Shown here in pieces: positions 34,710-44,900 of a stretch of 64,000 bases of DNA; position 1 is the stretch's first letter; each line of letters begins with the position of its first letter. Location of the stretch: NCBI GenBank assembly GCA_949358305.1, contig OX442315.1, forward strand, positions 1,736,001-1,800,000. Direction: 5' to 3'. The notes below the pieces were generated by a model. It did no database searches and had not been told where the DNA came from. It saw nothing but the letters and a program-made list of their open reading frames with translations. The position numbers and the translations under genes are program-made. Source of the stretch: Strigamia acuminata (Eukaryota > Arthropoda > Chilopoda > Geophilomorpha > Linotaeniidae).

Positions 34710-36300
34710 AGAAATGCATTTCCCGATCGTAGAATTAATTTTGTGCCACGTGCTCCAATCATTAATTAAATTATCTTCGCCGCAACTCACTGCCATAAAA
34801 GTTTTATAGAAAACCAATCGTTTCATATTTTATTTCCATCTCCCGGTGGTCTGGCGCCGTCATAGTCGACGGAAGTCTCTCCGAACACGTTCAACGGGCT
34901 TCACGAACGCTTTCAGATCGAATGCGGAACTCGGGCCCGCCGCTTGGTCGAGCGGCGCAGTACCCGCCGAGCGGCGTGGTAGCCGGGTTCTCGCGTATGG
35001 CGATAGGGGGTCCTTTCTAAACAAACACCTCTCTCGGTCTCAGACTGGCCTTCGGGTCGGTCAAAATAATAAATAAATGAATCGGAAATAGAACGCACCC
35101 GTTCTCGCTCGGTCTACCGGCGAATGGGAGCAGTTGGGGCCGTTGAGCGGCGACGACAGCAGCCCTAACGACTCGTCCCGAAAATAAGTTTCCGCACCGA
35201 CATCCGTTCACTTATTTAAACCCCATGACGCGCGCGTGGTTGCCTGCATTTTTCGGCTCGTTTCGACACGTTTCGACGTCGACGCGCGACCGTGAGCAAA
35301 GTCCTCAGCAACATATGGACATGAGTGTGTCTTTGCTCGCGATCTACGCGTTTGAGCGCGTTACGACGCGCGATAATGCACGTGATGCGATGGGGGTGAG
35401 CGCGACACGGGCTTTTGGCGCGGGCGTCGGTAATGATGTCCGTCAACGTGGATGAATGTCCGCGAAGTGTTTGGTGTTTATGGCAACGCACCAGGACGCA
35501 ATTAACAACCAACAAGAATTAAAAATATAACTGTTTAACAAAAAGAAACTCCTATAATGTTGAAACAATAAAGAAAACGCAAAATTCAGATTCAAATTTA
35601 GATTTGAATTAGGTCAGATTAGGCCAGGTTGTAGATCCACAGACTCTCGAGACGACAACAAGAAAATAAAAAGGATGCGTTTATCGTTTGTAGGTAGAAT
35701 CTCGCGCCGAGTTAAATAAAAGTCTTTAAAAAATAGAAATCGATTTCCCGGTCGTAGAATTAATTTTGTGTCATGTGATCCAGTCATTAATTAGATTTTC
35801 GTGGTAGATGTTGCGTGAAACAAGATCGTGAACGTCTCAATTGGTTTACGATTTAAATTTCATCTCGCAATACACGCTGCACCAACGTAGTCGACGCGAG
35901 TTTATATCACTGCACTCGATGGGTTTTGTGAGCATTTTTAGACCAATCGATCGTACAGCTTGTTTGCTAGTTTCCTTTCGAGGTCAGCGGTTAACTCTTT
36001 GCATTCTATGATGCTGTTGGTTCCAACGGCGATACGCGTCTCCCGCCTGCCTCTCGGTCTCAGACTGGCCTTCGGGCCGGTCAAAAAAAAAGAAAAAAAT
36101 TAATAAATAGATAAATAAGTCGGGAACAAAACGCATCCATCCCGACGAATAGTGACAGTTGGGCTCGTTGAGCGGTGGCGAAGGCGGCGGCAACCCCGAC
36201 GACTCGTCCCAAAAATAAGCTCCCACATCGACACTCATCCGTTCGCGTGTGCACGTGTGTGTCTGTGTGTGGCATTTTACAACGGAGTGGCATCGACGTG
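34710..36300 (+). repeat. Two copies of the anchor/hairpin repeat
   Basis: Anchors lie near 34762 and 35788, with UUCG-type hairpins at 35043-35062 (GGTCGGTC variant arm) and 36063-36082. The first copy is followed by the trailing module (35430-35640). Both copies are plus strand. Confidence 0.8.
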
Positions 36301-36582
36301 TCCATTGGTTGACTCGAGTTCCAACCGTCCCCAACGCCTCGTAAAAATCGACACCGATTTTATGACTTTGAACGACTTTATCGCTAACATTTCCATCTGA
36401 TTCCCCGTAACGACGTTTTGACCATTGCTCCCCCCACACTCCAATTCAAAATTTAATAAGAAATTGTCAAACTTTTCAAATTCTATGATAAAAGTTGAGT
36501 GTTTTTATTGTTTACAAAATAAAAACGAAAAATAAAAAAATAAAATAAAAAAAGATTCAAAATCGACTCGTCACATCGCCGA

Positions 36583-36840
36583 TTACGCGCCTGGTCGTGG
36601 GTCACTGAGGAAGAGATCAAATTGAATAAACTAAATGAACAAACTGATGGACGAGCGGACAAATTGAAACGTTGAACCGAATTAATTACCTCGACGCCGG
36701 ACGCCCTGGCAACGTCGGTTCGGTGGCCGCGAAACGCGCTAGCATCCTGGCGCGCCCGCGGGATTGACTTGAAAAATAGAAAATAAAATAAAATAAATAT
36801 AAATAAATAAATCAATTCGAATCAAACCAACCAATCGGTC

Positions 36841-36871
<31 letters not shown>

Positions 36872-36978
36872 GTTGAATCGAATTAACTCACATCGGCATC
36901 GGACGTCCCGGTCCCATCAACTGGGCGCCCGCGAAGCGAAGAAACAGTAAGGAACGTCCGCGAGGATGGCTTAAAAAA

Positions 36979-37009
<31 letters not shown>

Positions 37010-37287
37010 ATGAATAAATAAATCAAACGAGACGTTTGACCGGATTACATCGGTTCCGGAGTCGCGCGCTGGAATGGCGCAACCCGCATGATGGGTCGAA
37101 TGTGACCGGGTTCGGTCCACTGCCACGATGGCGACTGGGGCGGATCAATTGGCTGACAACTGAATAAACAAAGAAATAAAGAAATGAAGAAACGGATAAA
37201 CGAACGATCGAAACCGGTCGGTCGAATCTCTCACCTTGCATCATCGCCGTCGTTGTTGTGGTCGTTGGTTTTCTCGTTTTTGTTCAT
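36583..37287 (-). CDS. Five-exon gene with two 78-base exons, 113 aa
   Basis: Exons: 37287-37235, 37159-37049, 36969-36892, 36767-36690 and 36604-36583. All four introns are phase 2 with donors GTGAGA, GTAATC, GTGAGT and GTAATT. Exons 3 and 4 are each exactly 78 bases. The product is acidic and Asn-rich at the start (MNKNEKTNDHNNDGDDA), then Pro/Arg-rich with GRPMP and GRPAS near the exon ends. An acceptor (TGTTCCAG) lies three bases before the ATG, so a 5' exon is likely. An upstream exon ending at GTGAGTAG near 37555 is the best candidate. Function not recognised. Confidence 0.5.
36975..37022. repeat. (AATA)n microsatellite
   Basis: Lies in the second intron of the minus-strand gene. On the coding strand it is a TATT tract directly before the acceptor. 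Confidence 0.85.
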
Positions 37288-37719
37288 CGTCTGGAACATA
37301 GAAATTAAATTAAAGTCGAATGCAAAGGAAAATAAAATAACGGCTAAGAAAAAATAAAAAATTGCAAGTCACGAGTCTGTCAAATGAGCGAGCGAGCGGT
37401 GCCCGACCGAACCAATGCAGGCGTTCGTGTTTGCACGCGCGTGTTAATTGATACGTTGTCGAGAGAGGCGTAGAGGTAATCGAGGGTTGTTTTTTTTTTC
37501 AATTTGTCGATCGATTGACTGATAAATGTGACGGTAGAACGGTCAACTACTCACTTTTTGGAAGATGGAAACACGACGTCGTCTGTCCCGCGCGTGATCA
37601 CTATCGATGCATAGAGCGACACCAAGTGACATAATCCGGAAACATGGCGGCTGTCTGTCTCCATCCTCTCGGCACACGGTTCCACGCGGCGGGTATCTCC
37701 GTCCACTCGACCAATCGTC

Positions 37720-37795
37720 GTATTCGTTGTTATCCTTTTTCCTTTTTTTTTTCTTTTTTTTTTCTTTCTTTTTTTTTCTTTTTTTCTTTTTTAGG
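37720..37795. repeat. T-rich homopolymer tract
   Basis: T8-T9 runs broken by single C or A bases. Open frames here on the minus strand are Lys-rich artefacts. No gene seen between 37690 and 37850. Confidence 0.7.
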
Positions 37796-37849
37796 CGAGT
37801 AAATAAAACTGACTGAAATAAAAATTCCCATCCGTCCACCCATTTCGTT

Positions 37850-39210
37850 TTGTTTTTTAACGTGACGATTCTGAGTAATTACGTCACACCGTGTACCCCA
37901 ACCATTAATCAGATTATCACGATAGATGTCGCGTGAAATGAGATTGTGAACGCTTAAACTGGTCTACGGTTTAAATTCCATTACGCGATGCACGGCGCGC
38001 CATCGTAAATGACGCGAATTTCGGTCACTGCATCCGATGGATCTACTAACACCTTCAGACCAACCGGGACTGATTCGAGCCCTCGCGGAAATCCGGGGGG
38101 TTTCGGTCACAAAAGTCTGCATTCGGGTTGCGCAACCACTCTATTGTTCAGCCGTTGGTCAACCGGGGCAGTTGGCACCGACGAGCGTCGACAGTCCCAA
38201 CAAATTCTTCCAAAATAAACTCTCACATCGACATCACAACGTTCCGCCCGGTACAAACAAACAAACAGTTATGAAAAACACTTGGTTTATCTATTTATTT
38301 ATTTATTTGTCCGTTCGTTTCCACACACTCTCTTTGCACATGACAGATTCGGCATCTGGTCGTAGAAAATTTCAATATTTTGATGCAACACGTTCTGGTG
38401 TCAGTGCGCGATCGTGAGCGAAGTCCTCGACAATGTGCTCGCATGAGCGTGTCTTTGTTTGCCATGCACACGCGTGAACGCGTTCCCACGCGCGATAATA
38501 TGCGAGGTGCGATGTATGTAAGCGCGACATGGATTTTTGACACCGGCATCGATAATAATGTTCACCAACGTGGATAAATGTCCGAAGGTGTCCGGTGCTT
38601 ATGGCAACGCACCGGGACGCAGTTAAATAGCAAGTAGAATTAAAAATATAATTGTTTAATAAAAGGAAACTCTCATAATGTTGAAACGATAAAGCAAACG
38701 CAGAATTCAGATCCAAACTCAGATTCGAATTAGGTCAGATTAGGCCAGGTTATAGATCCACAAACTCCCGAGACGCGACAAGAAAATGAAAAGGACGCGT
38801 TTATCACTTACAGGTGCCTGGCGATCGACAACGAGCGGACGATTAAAGTTTAAATTTCGGATCTTGGAACCGGTTCCGCGGTTCGTATTCCAATGATTAA
38901 CGAGATTATCTTCGTAGCAACCGACTGGAACAAAAGTTTCGTAAAATATCCGCCGTTTCATATTTTAATTTTACCTTCCAGAGTTGACGTCCCGTCGGAG
39001 TCGACGCGAGTTCTAATCACCGCGTCCGCTGCATTTTGCGAAAGCCTTCAGACCGAGAGCAGAGCGAGGGGCCGTCGTCGCTCGGTCGAGCGGCACAGTA
39101 CCCACCGAGTGGCGCGGTACCCGAGTTCTTCTGACGCCAGTGCCGATAGGTGTCCCTTTTGCACGCCCCTCTCGGTCTCAGACTGGCCTTCTGGTCAGTC
39201 ACAATAACAA
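37850..39210 (+). repeat. Two copies of the anchor/hairpin repeat
   Basis: Anchors lie near 37903 and 38897. The first copy has the GGGGCAG/CAGTCCC hairpin (38165-38198) and a trailing module (38555-38770). The second has a variant UUCG-type hairpin (39181-39200) with a compensating change. Both are plus strand. Confidence 0.8.
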
Positions 39211-39812
39211 ATCAAAAATAAGCTACACAACTGACAAAAGTTATGATTAAAATGCTGATTAAAAATGTAATAATATTGTTGCCAAATAACTGACGACTAT
39301 AAATAAATTTTCCACATTGAAATTGTCCGTAAAATCCGAAGTAAAATTCATCGGAGGAAATTATACCTGTGCACCTCGCTGCGCGGTATCTGCGCATGCG
39401 CATTTACGATTTAACGCAAACTTTAAATTAATCCCAGAATCCATCATTGTTCGCAATTGTGATTGCGTCTGGAATTGTGTGCTATTTTAATTGTAAATTT
39501 TAATATTTCAATAATCTCAAATCAAACTGAAAAAAAAAAAAAAAAAAAAATATTCATTTCATTAAATTCTGATTGTCGCCCCTCTCGACCACGTTGCGTT
39601 CATTATCACGCATTAGGGCGCGCTCAAACGCGCGTACCATTAGAGGCGACGCGTTTGCGTTGGTGCACTGATGTGCGCTTCTCTCGCGGGTGGGCGCAAA
39701 GAAATGGAGAGGAAAAGAGAAAACGTAAAGAAGAGAATGGAAAGAATCCTCTCTTTATTTTTTTTTATTTCTTTATTTATTTATTTATTTTTTTTCTTAA
39801 TTTCTAATTTGT
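39211..39812. other. Spacer with a further repeat module
   Basis: No gene. Near 39610-39690 lies GCGCATTAGGGCGCGC ... AAACGCGCGTACC, a module repeated near 47965, 50780 and 52465 on the same strand. A TTTA tract precedes the promoter motif at 39813. Confidence 0.55.
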
Positions 39813-39831
39813 GTCACCGAGTGTCGCGTCG
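39813..39831 (+). promoter_or_regulatory. Shared promoter-proximal motif upstream of TK
   Basis: GTCACCGAGTGTCGCGTCG aligns without gaps to the 32554 copy. A GTAAGC donor follows at 39945, so a 5'UTR exon of roughly 100 bases and an intron of about 270 bases before the kinase ATG are likely. Confidence 0.5.
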
Positions 39832-40235
39832 TATTCTCGCGTCTTTGCAGCGAGCGACGGGCTAAAGCTTTCCTACCATACCGCGCTTTGCTTCGCGCAC
39901 TTGTACGCATTGGTTCATTCGCTATATCGAGTTTCGTTTGCACGGTAAGCAAACCTAGTCAATTTTCAAAATAGAAAAAGGGGAAGAATCTCCAACAATT
40001 TGACCGACTCGTCAATTAAACCGACCGACCAACTAACTAAATGAACCAGAACGGGTCGATGCGCGAGCACGGGCGGGAATCCCCGTGGTTACACCACTAT
40101 CACCGCCATTTTGTTCTCGATCTCTATCCAATTTTAGTTTTGCAGTCGGACTCACGATTTTGTCAGTTTTTCGTTTTTCATTTATTCGTTTAAATTCTTT
40201 CTCTTTTTCCTCGATGGTAGACGCAACAAGACGAG

Positions 40236-40793
40236 ATGTCGACGTCGGCCATCGAGGATCGACCACGAGGCAATATCCAGTTAATAGTGGGCCCGATGTT
40301 TGCAGGGAAAACAACTGAACTCTTGAGGCGCCTAGAAGGAGAAGAAGCGTTGTTATTGAAGCCCAAAATCGACAACCGCCACATTCCCGGAGAAATCGTC
40401 GCTCGTGACGGAAAATCGAGAGCGGCGCGCGCCGTCGAAAACCTCGCGGAAGCCCGAAGACAATCCGAAAATTTCGGGATTATCGGGATTGACGAGGGCC
40501 AGTTTTTCGAGGACTTGGTACAATTCTGTCAAGAAATGGCAGAGAAAGGAAAGACTGTGGTAATCGCGGCCCTCGATGGGGATTTCAAGTTGAACCCGTT
40601 CGGTCAAGTCTGCGATTTGCTCCCGAAATCAGAGCACATCGTGAAGCTGAAGGCAACGTGCTACCGGTGTCGAGGGGAAGCCGCGTTCACGAAGCGGACG
40701 TCGGGCGAAGAAGACGTCGTGGTGATAGGGGGTGCCGAGAAATACGCCCCCACGTGTCGCGCGTGTTTCGCAAATTGTTCACCAATCGGCTAA
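40236..40793 (+). CDS. Thymidine kinase, TK1 (type II) family
   Basis: A 185-residue protein encoded in one exon; family members are of similar core length. It phosphorylates thymidine to dTMP with ATP in the salvage pathway, in the cytosol. Visible features: P-loop GPMFAGKTTE near residue 19; an acidic box DEGQFF near 87; the magnesium/base-binding block ALDGDF; and a lasso domain with two CxxC pairs (CYRC and CRAC) that bind structural zinc, between which lies the conserved VIGGAEKY. The segment after the P-loop helix is a few residues shorter than usual. The ATG follows an acceptor-like GATGGTAG by 15 bases, and a donor at 39945 suggests a 5'UTR intron. AATAAA occurs near 40866. It looks intact and is the only gene here with a firm biochemical assignment. 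Confidence 0.92.
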   Translation: MSTSAIEDRPRGNIQLIVGPMFAGKTTELLRRLEGEEALLLKPKIDNRHIPGEIVARDGKSRAARAVENLAEARRQSENFGIIGIDEGQFFEDLVQFCQEMAEKGKTVVIAALDGDFKLNPFGQVCDLLPKSEHIVKLKATCYRCRGEAAFTKRTSGEEDVVVIGGAEKYAPTCRACFANCSPIG

Positions 40794-41116
40794 CTAACAA
40801 ACCGGTCGTGTCGTTTTTAACACCGATAGATTCATTCGAATTAAATTTTTTTTTTTTTTGCGATCAAATAAACCCAATCAATCGTGGCCACTTATCTCAA
40901 ATTCAATTTTTATTTAAATTATAAACCACAAACGAACAAAATACAATAAAAAATGAAAAATTACGCCGATGGCGCTACGTTTGATAACGATGTCCCACTA
41001 AGAGGAAGAAAAAAAAATATATGTATATATATATATATCAAACAAACAAACAAACAAACAAACAAACAAACAAACAAACAAACAAAAAAAAAAAAAAAGA
41101 ATGATAAAAAGAATAA
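40794..41116. other. Convergent 3' region between TK and a minus-strand gene
   Basis: Non-coding. It holds AATAAA near 40866 for the kinase, a (TA)n stretch near 41019-41038 and a (CAAA)n microsatellite at 41039-41085. Confidence 0.6.
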
Positions 41117-42004
41117 TTAATTAACTAACTGGACAGGTAGATATAGCGCGACGAACTGGTGGCGGTCGCGGGTGACTGGTGACTGGTAACTGGTGACGAA
41201 CGGGTTGCAACCACCAAACTGGTAGCAAGTTGTGCAGAATTGAAACACATAGTTTCGGGTGGATCTTGGGATATCCGACCACCCATGCGTCGGTGGTGTT
41301 GGGCGATCCCGCGCGTGGCGCCTGTTGCATTGGAAATTATTGGCACGCATAGGTGGCAACCATGGTAAGTTACTATGGAAAAAAAAAAAAATGATTAATC
41401 AAATCGCGACCGACGAATCGACCATAAATTGCTTTACTCACTCTGGCACATAGCGCCTCGGCCCGAAGAATATGTTATTACCAAATTCCCCGGGCCGCAC
41501 ATAGATGGTCTGCGGCGACCTCGTCGAAGGTGGCGATCGCGACGAACCCCTTAAAAATAAAATAAAAATAAAATAGAATGAAATAAAAAGTGTCAAATAA
41601 ATAAAACCAATCGATCGACCAATCACTCTCACCTTGTGCCCGGGCGCATTTCACCCCAAATGATGGGGTTATTCACGTTCTTTTTCCCAAACGACAATCG
41701 CGATGGGCCCCTTAAAAATAAAATAAAAATAAAATGAAATAAAATAAAATGTGTCGAATAAATAAAACCAATCGATCGACCAACCACTCTCACCTCGTGC
41801 CCGGGCGCATTTCACCCCAAATGATGGGGTTATTCACGTTCTTTTTCCCAAACGACAATCGCGATGGGCCCCTTAAAAATAAAATAAAAATAAAATGAAA
41901 TAAAATAAAATGTGTCGAATAAATAAAACCAATCGATCGACCAACCACTCTCACCTCGTGCCCGGGCGCACTTCACCCCAGATGACGTTCTTTCCGTTCT
42001 CCAT
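41117..42004 (-). CDS. Five-exon gene with tandemly duplicated 78-base exons, 189 aa
   Basis: Exons: 42004-41955, 41871-41794, 41710-41633, 41549-41442 and 41372-41117. Every intron is phase 2. The first three introns are all 83 bases, so exon plus intron repeats every 161 bases. Exon 1 starts at an ATG directly after CATTTCAG and reads MENGKNVIWGEVRPGT. Exons 2 and 3 encode the same 26 residues, opening GPSRLSFGKK and closing IIWGEMRPGT. Exon 4 is a diverged relative (GSSRSPP ... YVRPGEF). The last exon is Cys-containing (FCTTCYQFGGC). A 5' exon upstream is likely. No family was recognised. The unit repeats the motif W.E.RPGT. Confidence 0.6.
41633..42004 (-). repeat. 161-bp tandem exon-intron duplication
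   Basis: The string CCGGGCGCATTTCACCCCA and its flanking intron recur at 41631, 41792 and 41953, exactly 161 bases apart. The first two units are nearly identical over exon and intron. The third (first exon of the gene) lacks the middle of the exon. Confidence 0.9.
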
Positions 42005-42267
42005 CTGAAATGTAAAAATTAGATTACCGTAAATTAAATACAAACGAGAATTGAACAGCAAAACACAATCAATGAAAAGGAAAGGAAGGTGAATAAAACC
42101 ACAGATCAATCAAACAATGATAAACCGAATTATTCTCTTTTCATTTCTGGCAAGCGAGAATATGGCGACGAATTCCGCGCCTCTCCACGCTTCCACTCGT
42201 TTAGACACAAGCGGACGAATGGTCGGATTGTTGAAACAATTGTTGTCGTTGTCAATTGGTTGATTGG

Positions 42268-42268
<1 letters not shown>

Positions 42269-42300
<32 letters not shown>

Positions 42301-42301
42301 T
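42269..42301. repeat. (TAGA)n microsatellite
   Basis: Eight tandem TAGA units upstream of the minus-strand gene at 42004. Confidence 0.9.
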
Positions 42302-42566
42302 GATAAATAGATAAACGGCATAAATACTTTCAACTTGCTCAGCAGCGAAGCACGTGGCGGCGCGGAATCAGCGGTCAGGTATGGCGGATTTCGATAACGA
42401 CGCTGCTTGGTGAGCGGAGTTACAAAAAAATAAAAATTTGAAAGCATCGTGAAACAAATAGATGAATAAACAAATAAACATAAATATATAAATAAACAAA
42501 TAAATAAATAAAATAGACAAAAATAAACAAACAACGTCGCATCACGCGCGGGATTCCATGGTTGTC

Positions 42567-42586
42567 GCCAGATGCCGCGTCGAATC
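42567..42586 (+). promoter_or_regulatory. Shared promoter-proximal motif, possibly bidirectional
   Basis: GCCAGATGCCGCGTCGAATC. It lies between the minus-strand gene at 42004 and the plus-strand gene at 43369. A GTAAAT donor follows at 42656. The block from here to 42680 resembles 63589-63690 over motif, exon and donor (GTAARTTAACCATTT). Confidence 0.5.
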
Positions 42587-42850
42587 ACTCGCGCGCTCGC
42601 CATCAGTAGTGTGGACCCCGTGTCGTGAACAAGTGAACAAGTGGAACGATTAGAGGTAAATTAACCATTTTCCCGGTAAACACTCGTCAGTTGGCGTTTT
42701 TACACGCGGTTCGCGGCCCTGGACTGCATTGCTTTTTGCGGCAGGTGAGCGTCGGGACCGCGGTGCCGTTTTAAAACCGAGACGGTATCGTGTACCAGGG
42801 CCACGGTACTTTGAAAAACTCGTGTAACGCGAACCGACTTTGTCGTACAA

Positions 42851-43045
42851 CGAGAAAATACAAGATTCTCACTTTTTCTCGGTTTTGCTTTCATTTGATT
42901 AATTCTTATGTTACGTTTCAATGCAATTTATCTCATTTCAGAAAACTACAAGACACGAATAAAAAGAAGATTTTTTCGTCTGTTTCTTATTGCATGGTGG
43001 GTTAAGCCTATATATAAGATTTTTCTCATTTAATTAGAAATAAAC

Positions 43046-43077
<32 letters not shown>

Positions 43078-43193
43078 CTTTTTATATGTGTCTCGCAGAC
43101 TTCTGAAATAAGATAAATTGTATTGAAACCAAAGGTAAGAATTAACCAAATGGAAGTAAAACCGAGAAAATACGAGAACTTCGTATTTTCTCG
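42851..43193. repeat. Long imperfect inverted repeat in an intron
   Basis: The arms 42851-42975 and 43071-43193 are reverse complements at roughly 80-85 percent identity by eye, for example TTTTGCTTTCATTTGATTAA against TTTTACTTCCATTTGGTTAA. The right arm itself contains a perfect 13-base hairpin (CGAGAAAATACGA / TCGTATTTTCTCG). The central loop of about 95 bases includes a poly(A) run. Confidence 0.8.
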
Positions 43194-43368
43194 TGTTTTC
43201 TCGCATTGTTCCGCGGTAGGCATCAAATGTACCACGTCCAACACGTACATGTACGCGCGTAGACTTGCTGCGAACAATATGTGCGCGGATGTTTTATTCG
43301 ACGTCCCACGTTTTGGTTCTTTTTGTTGCGATTTTAATTTTTATCTTTTTTTTCACATCGAAGAAAAT

Positions 43369-43960
43369 ATGGAAAAAGGAAAGAGAGGAGAAAAGCCGTC
43401 CACAAAGTCGCACCTGTCACCCGTCGTCCTTTTGGAACGCATCGACTTCATGGAGGCGTGGAGCCACACGCCAAACTTGAGCGCCGCCAGTAGTTCCGTG
43501 CATGATGCACGCGAGCGAAAAACTAATGATCCCACGAAGATCAAGGGGGTATGTGTCCCATTCCGATATTTACTCTTTTGTCTTTTTTATTTGACCTTTT
43601 TTTTTTTTTTATTTTTTTTTTTATTTTTATTCGTTCTTTTCTCTCTTTCTCCAGTCGCTCGGTCGAAGACAGACGAAGGTCCAGGAGACGACAATGGCGG
43701 CGACGGAGGAAAGGGTCGAAAAAATGATGGAGGGACTAGAGGAGAGAATTGAGGAGTTGATAGACAGGACGGAACAAAGACTCAAGAAAATGGTGAAGGC
43801 GACGATGGAGGAATTTGAGAAAACATTTGAAGAAGCAGAGGAAAAATGGTGGAAGGCGATGGAGGGAACGATGGGTTGGATAGAGGATGTCGTTGACGAC
43901 GATGATGACGAAGGCGCTGAAGAGGCAATTGGTGGTTCCGATCTTTCGATGGAATTATAA
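43369..43960 (+). CDS. Two-exon acidic coiled-coil protein A, 161 aa
   Basis: Exons: 43369-43548 (60 codons, MEKGKRGEKPSTKSH... ends TKIKG) and 43655-43960 (101 codons). The intron is phase 0 with donor GTATGT and acceptor CTCCAG. Exon 2 starts SLGRRQTKVQET, then has a long heptad-like helix (EERVEKMMEGLEERIEELID) rich in Glu, Lys and Met, two adjacent tryptophans, and an Asp/Glu-rich end. Gene structure and composition match the minus-strand gene at 48817-49499. A 5'UTR exon ending at 42655 is inferred, with the inverted repeat in its intron. Function unknown; coiled-coil oligomerisation is likely. Confidence 0.6.
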
Positions 43961-44275
43961 GAGGAGACGGTTTATTCCCACTCTCGTTTGTTTGTTTGTT
44001 TGATTGATTTAGTTTTTGTTTTTGTTTTTAATTTTATTTATTCATTTATTTTTTTTTTTTTTTCAATTGTCAAAGATGTGACACAACTCTTATGGGATAA
44101 AAACAACAATCCCCCATCTCATTGTCTCGTATTGTTTGTTTATATTGCGTATATTTTGTTTCTCATTGTAAAAAAAACATCTCATCGGGTGATTAAATAT
44201 ACGTCTTTATTTTATTTATTTTATTTATTTATCTGTTTCTCTTCTTTTCTATATTTTAGCACAATTTATAATCGA

Positions 44276-44349
44276 CCCAGAGTGGTCGAGTGGGCAGGAC
44301 TACCTGCCGCATGGAGCCGTGGACTCTGGGTTCGAGTCTCGCTTCCGCG
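44276..44349 (+). ncRNA. tRNA-like structured element with A and B boxes
   Basis: TGGTCGAGTGG matches the Pol III A-box pattern and GGTTCGAGTCT the B box, about 45 bases apart. The sequence does not fold as a normal tRNA because the acceptor ends do not pair. Instead CCCAGAGT (44276-44283) pairs perfectly with ACTCTGGG (44323-44330), enclosing a second hairpin, GGCAGG-ACTA-CCTGCC (44293-44308). It may be a decayed tRNA, the head of a tRNA-derived SINE, or another Pol III transcript. Confidence 0.35.
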
Positions 44350-44900
44350 ATCTTACGTTTGCTTTGTGCAGAAAAAAGGAAAGAAAGAGACTGACTGACT
44401 GCTGGGCGACAATGATGATGGTCCGAGAAATTCAACCCTTCTTTATTTTGTTTTAATTTTTATCCTATCTATCTATCTATCTATCTATCTAATTTTTTTT
44501 TTTTTTAATTTAAAACAATTACCGTCAGAGTGCGTTACCGTCGGAGATTTTTTCGTGATTGCCGTGCGCGCGAGAAAAATTGCAACCGACAAACTTTCCC
44601 ACATTGAAATTGGAAAACAAAATATATGGGGAGATCCACGTAGACAAGTAAATCAAGATTAACTTGGTTTCGGAATTTATAGGACACCTTTTAACGCGGG
44701 AAACGCAAAAATCCGCATCGAATGGACACTTTGGCGTCCATCGAAGGGCACGGCTTACGTCGGGTGGCGTGGCGGTTCTGGGAAATTACATTACAGGCCA
44801 CGTGACCAGGTACAAAGTCCTGCGCACAAACGCTCGAGCGGAGTTGAATAAAAGTCCTTGAAATATATAAATCGATTTATCGACAGTGGAACTAATTCCA
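44350..44900. other. Spacer with repeat fragments
   Basis: Contains a (CTAT)n microsatellite near 44465-44491 and a block GGTGGCGTGGCGGTTCTGGG near 44765 that recurs near 46660. No gene seen. Confidence 0.5.

Noticed and set aside
41039-41085. CRISPR-like or regulatory repeat.
   Set aside because: It is a simple (CAAA)n microsatellite without spacers.
42130-42603. A 157-codon minus-strand frame upstream of the 41-42 kb gene.
   Set aside because: Its middle is TAGA-microsatellite and AT-rich translation. Short flanking pieces might be exons, but no consensus splice sites join them.
44276-44349. Normal tRNA gene.
   Set aside because: Acceptor strands do not pair and the T stem is weak, despite good A and B boxes.
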